Assembly: GCA_902604525.1 (NCBI GenBank)
Contig: CACKYY010000002.1
Span: 1-64,000, forward strand
Direction of reading: 5' to 3'
Length of the DNA stretch: 64,000 nt
Source of the DNA: an uncultured Pelagibacteraceae bacterium
GTDB taxonomy: Bacteria; Pseudomonadota; Alphaproteobacteria; Pelagibacterales; Pelagibacteraceae
In this document: piece by piece, positions 59,320 through 64,000 of the stretch
Numbering within the stretch: the stretch's first letter is position 1
Layout of the letters: each line of letters begins with the position of its first letter
Notes under the pieces: model-generated
Told to the model about the DNA's origin: nothing
Databases searched by the model: none
The model's input: the letters and a program-made list of their open reading frames with translations, nothing else
Made by a program: the position numbers and the translations under genes

Positions 59320-60231
59320 TTAATAGTTATTTACTTCTTTAAATGTTGGCATTGAACTTGCTGCCCCTGCTCTAGTTGTAGATATACCTGCAACTTTATT
59401 TGCAAAAATCAATGCATCTTTAAATTTTAAATCATCTGCTAAGCCTACTGCAAAAGCTCCATTAAATGCATCACCAGCACCGGTAGTATCTACAACCTGA
59501 TCTTTTAATTTTAAAGCATCAATAAAGTATTCCTCATTTTTATTAGCAAAATAGACACCTCTTTCTCCCAAAGTAATAATAATATTTTTTACCCCTTTTT
59601 TTAAAAATTCTTTTCCAGCAATCTTAATATCTTCCTCAGTAGTAATTTTATTTTTTAAATAAAATTCAGCCTCAGTTTCATTTGGTGTAAAAAAATCTAA
59701 TAGAGTAAAATTTTCCTCATTGATTTTTCTAGCTGGTGCAGGATTTAAAATAGTTAAACAATTATTTTCCTTAGCTTTTTTTAAAGAATAAATTGTAACT
59801 TCATCTGGAGTTTCCATTTGAGTAAGAAAAATTTTAGATTTTTTAAGAATTTCTAAATTATCATCGATATCTTTGCTATTTAACTGAGCAGCTGCACCTG
59901 GAACAATATTAATTGCATTACTGCCATCATTATCAATCATTATGCCAGCAACCCCAGTAGATAGGTTTTTATCTTTTGTTATGGCCTTAGTAATTACACC
60001 TGCATCTTTATATATTTTAAAAGCCATATCTGCGTGGCTATCTTTGCCCATTTTAGTTATAAAATTTACTTTTCCATTAAGTCTTGCTGCAGCAATTGCT
60101 TGATTTGAACCTTTGCCGCCTGGGCCAACTAAATGATCTTTTCCTAGAACTGTCTCTCCTTTAATTGGTATCTTTTCTGAATAAAAACAAAGGTCCGCTA
60201 CAAAAACTCCAAATATACAAATAAACTGCAT
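59320..60231 (-). CDS. rbsK: Ribokinase-like PfkB-family sugar kinase
   Basis: A 303-residue PfkB kinase: DLCFYSEKIPIKGETVLGKD near 13-32, GGKGSNQAIAAARLNGKV near 37-54 (signature 1), NPAPARKIN near 158, and VVDTTGAGDAFNGAFAVGLA near 242-261 with the catalytic Asp. Ribokinase phosphorylates ribose at O5. It is the last gene of the ribose-type importer cluster, three bases after fucU. Confidence 0.88.
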   Translation of the reverse strand: MQFICIFGVFVADLCFYSEKIPIKGETVLGKDHLVGPGGKGSNQAIAAARLNGKVNFITKMGKDSHADMAFKIYKDAGVITKAITKDKNLSTGVAGIMIDNDGSNAINIVPGAAAQLNSKDIDDNLEILKKSKIFLTQMETPDEVTIYSLKKAKENNCLTILNPAPARKINEENFTLLDFFTPNETEAEFYLKNKITTEEDIKIAGKEFLKKGVKNIIITLGERGVYFANKNEEYFIDALKLKDQVVDTTGAGDAFNGAFAVGLADDLKFKDALIFANKVAGISTTRAGAASSMPTFKEVNNY

Positions 60232-60234
60232 TAT

Positions 60235-60705
60235 TTAATTTTTTAACGACCAAACCTTACCGTCTGGTAAAATTACCCCTTTAGTTAATATAAAACATCC
60301 ATAAGGTCTTGCATCAGTAGTTGAAACTATACAGTAAGCTTTTTTGGCTTTTTTATAAAAATCTTGTCTAGAAATAGAACCAACATTCCAATTTTCACCT
60401 GAAACTTTTTTAACTACTTCAATAAATTCTTTATGAGTTTCTGTTAATTCATCTGGTTTATCATCTACTTCCATTCTTAAGGCCGGAGATCCACCTTGTG
60501 AAACAACAAAGCTATCTAGTGGGAAAACTGAAAGAATTGCTGAAGCTGCTTCTTTAATACCAACTCCATCTAATCTTATTACTTTATCATTAGATGTGTT
60601 TGCTGGAAAATTTGCATCAGCTAAAATTAATATTTCTCCATGTCCCATTGATCTTAAATGGAATAGTAATTCAGGACTTAAGACTGGATTAATATTAATT
60701 AACAT
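60235..60705 (-). CDS. fucU: Sugar mutarotase of the FucU/RbsD family
   Basis: A 156-residue mutarotase: LLFHLRSMGHGEILILADAN at 13-32 with the conserved MGHG-x-x-I-x-x-ADANFP pattern, and STTDARPYGCFILTKGVI near 131-148 with the RPYG-x-x-x-L-KG motif. It interconverts anomers of the imported sugar, fucose (FucU) or ribose (RbsD). The ADANFP and RPYGCFILTKGV words are closer to FucU. It precedes the kinase. Confidence 0.85.
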   Translation of the reverse strand: MLININPVLSPELLFHLRSMGHGEILILADANFPANTSNDKVIRLDGVGIKEAASAILSVFPLDSFVVSQGGSPALRMEVDDKPDELTETHKEFIEVVKKVSGENWNVGSISRQDFYKKAKKAYCIVSTTDARPYGCFILTKGVILPDGKVWSLKN

Positions 60706-60723
60706 TAAATTATTATATTACAT

Positions 60724-60756
60724 AAAAAAAAAGGGTGGAATAAAATTCCACCCTTT
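60724..60756 (-). terminator. Hairpin plus T-tract after ribose-type binding protein gene
   Basis: Arms AAAGGGTGGAAT (60730-60741) and ATTCCACCCTTT (60745-60756) are perfectly complementary around a three-base loop. On the minus strand the stem follows the binding-protein stop by about 22 bases and leads into nine T residues. It separates the binding protein from fucU and rbsK and should cut their expression. Confidence 0.9.
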
Positions 60757-60778
60757 AACTTTTACTTTATTCTAAAGA

Positions 60779-61711
60779 TTATTTAAAATCGTTAGCGTTT
60801 GCTTTTGTTACTAATTGTGTACCAGTATCGATATTTGGATCAATACTTCCACCATTAGCTAACTCAAGAGCATATTTAACTCCATAAGCACCCATGTTAT
60901 AAGAGAACTGAGCAATTGTTGCTGTCATTTCACCTTTTAGAATACTTGTAGCTGCATCTGGTGTAGCATCAAATCCAACAACTACTACATCATTCATATC
61001 AGCATCTTTTAGAGCTTGCATAGCACCTAATCCCATATTGTCGTTTGAAGCAAATATTGCTTTGATGTTAGGATTTTTCAAAATTATAGACTCTGTTACT
61101 GATCTACCTTTTGCTGTATCCCACTCTGCAGTTTGTGTTGCAACAATGTTTAAACCACAATTTTTAAATCCTTTAATTGCACCATCTCTTCTAAGTAAGG
61201 CAGTAGACTGAGACTCAATACCAGTTAAGATCGCAACATCAGAACCTTTTGGAGTTTTATCACAGATAAATTTTGCAGCTAACTCTGCGCCATTCATATT
61301 ATTAGTTCCAATAAATGTTACACCTTCGTTTATTCCTTTAGTATCAACAAATACAACTGGAACTCCACTTTTAATAGCATCATCAACAATTGGTGCAAAA
61401 GCATTTGGATCTCCTGGTGCTAGCGCTAAAGCATCAACACCTTTTGCAAGTTGGTCCTCAACTTGATTTATTTGTGCTTGAACATCACCTTCTTGAGGAG
61501 GTGCAATTAAAATTAGTTTAACTCCTAATTTTTTGGCTTCTTCCTCAGCACCTTTTGTTACAGACGCCCAGAACGGATTTCCAGATCCAGGACCTTTGAT
61601 GCTAAACAAGATTTTTTTACCATGTCCATCAGCAAAAGAAACTGAACCTAAACTAATTGATAAAAATATTGCTGTAAACAGAACAACAATTTTTTTTGTT
61701 AAGTTTTTCAT
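60779..61711 (-). CDS. rbsB: Ribose-type ABC importer periplasmic binding protein
   Basis: A 310-residue secreted protein with signal peptide MKNLTKKIVVLFTAIFLSIS (cleavage near SFADG). The LacI/RbsB fold is clear: KILFSIKGPGSGNPFWASV near 32-50, DALALAPGDPNAFAPIVDDA, VVFVDTKGI, FIGTNNMNGAELAA near 132-145, IFASNDNMGLGAMQALKDA near 215-233, VVVGFDATPDA. It binds a pentose or related sugar in the periplasm. Unusually, it comes after the ATPase and permease genes, with a 111-base gap that could hold its own promoter. Confidence 0.9.
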   Translation of the reverse strand: MKNLTKKIVVLFTAIFLSISLGSVSFADGHGKKILFSIKGPGSGNPFWASVTKGAEEEAKKLGVKLILIAPPQEGDVQAQINQVEDQLAKGVDALALAPGDPNAFAPIVDDAIKSGVPVVFVDTKGINEGVTFIGTNNMNGAELAAKFICDKTPKGSDVAILTGIESQSTALLRRDGAIKGFKNCGLNIVATQTAEWDTAKGRSVTESIILKNPNIKAIFASNDNMGLGAMQALKDADMNDVVVVGFDATPDAATSILKGEMTATIAQFSYNMGAYGVKYALELANGGSIDPNIDTGTQLVTKANANDFK

Positions 61712-61822
61712 TTATTTATTCCCCTATAGTTATTTGAATAATCTAAATTAAATAAAAATTTGAGAAAAAATTCAACTGTTTATAAAGTCAAAACAACTTT
61801 TACGTGTAAAAACTGATTATAA
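61712..61822. promoter_or_regulatory. Gap between ribose-type permease and binding protein genes, with inverted repeat
   Basis: This 111-base AT-rich gap holds a perfect 14-base inverted repeat TTTTACGTGTAAAA (61798-61811) with a two-base centre. Minus-strand words TTGAAT and TTTAAT are about 17 bases apart and could be a promoter for the binding protein. AGGGGAA precedes its ATG as a ribosome site. A separate promoter plus operator would explain why the binding protein is not first in the operon. Confidence 0.4.
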
Positions 61823-62836
61823 TTATTTTCTAGTTCCTAAGTCTCTTCTTAAAACATCTATGTAAACAGCTATTACAATAATAGAGCCTATTAAAACCTG
61901 CTGCCAAAATGAACTTACATCCATTAAATTAAGTCCATTTCTTAAAATACCCATAATCATGACGCCAGCAAAAACTCCTAACACAGTTCCTCTTCCGCCA
62001 AAGAAACTTGCTCCTCCAATAATGCATGCTGCAATAGCATCTAATTCGGATTGTAAACCTGCATTTGGATAACCAGAGTCAGTCCTTCCTGCTAAAATTA
62101 ATGCACCAATGCCAGATAAGAAACCACAAAGAGAATATACTATGATTAAAATTTTATTTACATTTATGCCTGATGCTCTAGCAGCACTAGGATTTCCACC
62201 TATGGCGTAAATCCACTTTCCTGTTCTACTATGATTAAGAAAGAACCAAAAAATAATATATACGACTGCGATTAAAACTAAACTAACGGGCAGATATTGT
62301 GACTTTTCTAATCCTAACCAAGTAAGATCAATTCTACCATGACCCAGGTATCTTACTTCATCTGTAAAACCGCTAATTGGAGTTCCTCCTGATATTAAAT
62401 TCCCTGTTCCTCTAAATATATAAAGTGTGCCCAAGGTCATTATAAATGGATGGGGCATCCTTAATAAGGTTATACCTGCTCCATTAAACAAACCACATAA
62501 AAAACCTGCTATTAAAGGAGTTATGACAACTATAAACCAAGGCGCTCCTGCTTTAGCTACAATTGCCAAAACCATGAGTGACAACATCATTATTGAACCA
62601 ACAGAAAGATCTATACCAGCAGTAACGATAACCATAAAGACACCTAGGGCCAACATTGACTGCCAAGAGATTTGTTTGAAAACGTTAGTTACATTTCTCC
62701 ATGACAAAAACACATCTGGTTGCAAAATGTGCATTACCAGTATCATAAGTACAAGCAATAAAAGAATGCCATACTTTTCAATGTAGGGCATTAACTTTAG
62801 ATATAGACTTTCTTTCTTATTATCTTTTTCTTCCAT
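61823..62836 (-). CDS. rbsC: Ribose-type ABC importer permease
   Basis: A 337-residue permease with about ten helices: VTAGIDLSVGSIMMLSLMVL near 72-91, GLFNGAGITLLRMPHPFIMT near 115-134, TSGINVNKILIIVY-like RASGINVNKILIIVYSLCG near 221-239, and SELDAIAACIIGGASFFGGR near 260-279. I start at ATG 62836 (MEEKDNKK). A TTG at 62863 would overlap the ATPase gene. The ATPase gene ends one base before this start. Confidence 0.92.
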   Translation of the reverse strand: MEEKDNKKESLYLKLMPYIEKYGILLLLVLMILVMHILQPDVFLSWRNVTNVFKQISWQSMLALGVFMVIVTAGIDLSVGSIMMLSLMVLAIVAKAGAPWFIVVITPLIAGFLCGLFNGAGITLLRMPHPFIMTLGTLYIFRGTGNLISGGTPISGFTDEVRYLGHGRIDLTWLGLEKSQYLPVSLVLIAVVYIIFWFFLNHSRTGKWIYAIGGNPSAARASGINVNKILIIVYSLCGFLSGIGALILAGRTDSGYPNAGLQSELDAIAACIIGGASFFGGRGTVLGVFAGVMIMGILRNGLNLMDVSSFWQQVLIGSIIVIAVYIDVLRRDLGTRK

Positions 62837-62837
62837 T

Positions 62838-63587
62838 TTATTTTTTACCCATAATCCATCCAATTACTTCGTCCCTTGAAGTATTTGAAAGTTCAGACTC
62901 TGCAAAATTTGTACCCTGAAATAGCGCCATGACTCGGTCGCAAACTGAAAAAATATCATCCATTCTGTGACTTATAACTATAACGCCAACACCAGTTTTT
63001 TTTAGACTATTAATAAGATCTAATACTTTTCCAACTTCTTTAATTGCAAGTGCTGCTGTAGGTTCATCCATGATGACAACTTTTGCATTAAATGCTGTTG
63101 ATCTAGCAATTGCAACCGCTTGTCTTTGACCTCCAGAAAGTTCCTCAACTTTTTGATCAGCACTCTTAACATTTATTTTAAGTTTTCCTAAATGAGCGTT
63201 TGTTAATTCTTTTATTTTATTAAAATCTAAAAATTTTAAGAAACCAATATTTTTAGTTGGTTCTCTACCTAAAAAAATATTTTCTCCAATAGGTAAGTTT
63301 CCGGCTAGAGCAAGGTCTTGATAAACCATTTCTAATCCAAGGTTTTGTGAGTCCTTAGGGCTCTCTAAAATTTCCTCTTTACCTTGAAAATATAATGAAC
63401 CTGAACTTGGTTTATATAGACCTGATAGTACTTTCATTAAAGTTGATTTTCCTGCTCCGTTGTCTCCAACTACACCTAAACATTCTCCAGCATGTACTTT
63501 TAAATCAACATTTTCTAAAGCTGTGATCGTTCCAAAATATTTTGTTATTCCTTTTGCTTCTAATAGAGGATTGTTGAAAGTTGACAT
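62838..63587 (-). CDS. Ribose-type ABC importer ATPase (single-domain)
   Basis: A 249-residue ATPase: Walker A GDNGAGKSTLMK near 42-53, signature LSGGQRQAVAIARS near 143, Walker B VVIMDEPTAAL near 164, and a terminal VIGWIMGKK. RbsA proteins normally have two ATPase domains (about 500 residues). A single domain like this is the FrcA type, so the protein probably works as a homodimer. It heads the importer cluster on the minus strand. Confidence 0.9.
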   Translation of the reverse strand: MSTFNNPLLEAKGITKYFGTITALENVDLKVHAGECLGVVGDNGAGKSTLMKVLSGLYKPSSGSLYFQGKEEILESPKDSQNLGLEMVYQDLALAGNLPIGENIFLGREPTKNIGFLKFLDFNKIKELTNAHLGKLKINVKSADQKVEELSGGQRQAVAIARSTAFNAKVVIMDEPTAALAIKEVGKVLDLINSLKKTGVGVIVISHRMDDIFSVCDRVMALFQGTNFAESELSNTSRDEVIGWIMGKK

Positions 63588-63609
63588 AAGTTACGAAATT
63601 ATAAAAAAA

Positions 63610-64000
63610 TCAATTAATTGCAACAGGTTTTGAGACTATTAGATTGACAGTCTTTTTATTTGCTATTTTGCAGAATTTGGGTTTTAAATTTTTTCTAATT
63701 AAACTCATATCTTTTAAAACTATATCCCCCATATTAAAAAAAGCAGACTTTAACGCTCCCGCTCTGTGAGCAGAAAACAAAATATTCTTTACTTTTCTTA
63801 ACGAACTTTTTTTTGGCACTGGTTCCTCAGGAAAAACATCTGTAGCAACAAATATATTTCTTTTTTTTACTACGTTTATTAAATCCTTAAAATTTACAAC
63901 CGCAGCACGACTCATCAATATAAAACAGGAATTGGGCTTTATCTTCTTTAAAAGCTTTTTGTCTATGAAGTTTTGGTTTTTTGTAGTCACGGTCGCTAAT
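63610..64000 (-). CDS. D-isomer-specific 2-hydroxyacid dehydrogenase, C-terminal part (cut by window edge)
   Basis: The reading frame enters from the right edge and stops at 63610, giving about 130 residues of the C-terminal NAD-binding and catalytic region: TTKNQNFIDKKLLKKIKPNS, FILMSRAAVVNFKDLINVVK, IFVATDVFPEEPVPKKSSLR, ILFSAHRAGALKSAFFNMGD. The pattern TDVFPEEP plus SAHRAG (Asp, Glu, then the catalytic His) is the 2-hydroxyacid dehydrogenase signature. It would interconvert a 2-oxo acid and D-hydroxy acid. Apparent starts inside the window are not real because homology continues upstream. Confidence 0.85.
   Translation of the reverse strand, partial: LATVTTKNQNFIDKKLLKKIKPNSCFILMSRAAVVNFKDLINVVKKRNIFVATDVFPEEPVPKKSSLRKVKNILFSAHRAGALKSAFFNMGDIVLKDMSLIRKNLKPKFCKIANKKTVNLIVSKPVAIN

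Noticed and set aside
1-64000. CRISPR arrays, tRNA or rRNA genes, insertion sequences, prophage.
   Set aside because: No direct-repeat arrays, no cloverleaf-like sequences in the short gaps, and no transposase, integrase or phage proteins were seen.

Overview
The window looks like a piece of a Pelagibacterales (SAR11, marine Alphaproteobacteria) chromosome. The DNA is very AT-rich, and most neighbouring genes overlap or sit a few bases apart, often with ATGA or TAATG stop/start overlaps. The gene content is typical of that group: a DMSP demethylase (dmdA), a TPP-riboswitch-controlled thiamin-precursor transporter (thiV type), sulfoacetaldehyde acetyltransferase (xsc), sulfolactate sulfo-lyase (suyAB), APS reductase with its membrane anchor (aprBA, aprM), and many binding-protein transporters. 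I see no rRNA, tRNA, insertion sequence, prophage or CRISPR array. There is no gene-free stretch over 300 bases; the longest is 52255-52443.

1-17 kb is a sulfonate and sulfite region. On the minus strand a TRAP transporter (dctP, an attenuator-like hairpin, dctQ, dctM) is followed by a truncated NCS1 permease. Divergent from it is a tightly overlapped plus-strand set: GMC flavoprotein dehydrogenase, TerC-like membrane protein, SDR, M23 peptidase and a 40-residue membrane peptide. Then come xsc (minus) divergent from suyA-suyB and a COG2855 exporter. A TSUP (TauE/SafE) exporter, a 44-residue membrane peptide, an unrecognised 116-residue protein and aprA, aprB and aprM follow on the minus strand. 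The reading I favour is uptake of a C2/C3 sulfonate (isethionate is the best guess for the TRAP plus GMC pair), cleavage to sulfite by Xsc and SuyAB, and disposal of sulfite by export or by oxidation through reverse-acting APS reductase.

17-46 kb is mostly core and housekeeping: a HIT protein; pabB-pabA-pabC; an MFS carrier; metC; mnmA; cysQ; recX; peroxiredoxin; amtB; HU; rseP; yajQ; a DEAD-box helicase; a SRAP protein; tesA divergent from ybbA-ybbP with interlocked start codons; dmdA; an ABC-2 exporter; and thiV behind a TPP riboswitch. Several genes under 60 codons lie in the gaps: a 27-residue very basic peptide, a DUF3553 protein and three membrane peptides.

46-64 kb is a carbohydrate and organic-acid uptake region. 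It holds a tartrate/D-malate dehydrogenase-like enzyme, a glucose-type ABC importer with an SDR and a ROK kinase, a tripartite tricarboxylate transporter (tctC, tctB, tctA) with an SDR, a divergent PdxA-like dehydrogenase plus a rhamnonate-dehydratase-like enolase-superfamily enzyme, and a ribose-type ABC importer with a FucU/RbsD mutarotase and a ribokinase-family kinase. The window ends inside a D-2-hydroxyacid dehydrogenase gene.

The most striking cross-cutting signal is that all four periplasmic binding-protein genes (TRAP, glucose-type ABC, Tct, ribose-type ABC) are followed directly, on the transcribed strand, by a strong hairpin plus T-tract located before the next gene. In the Tct case the hairpin lies inside the first codons of tctB.
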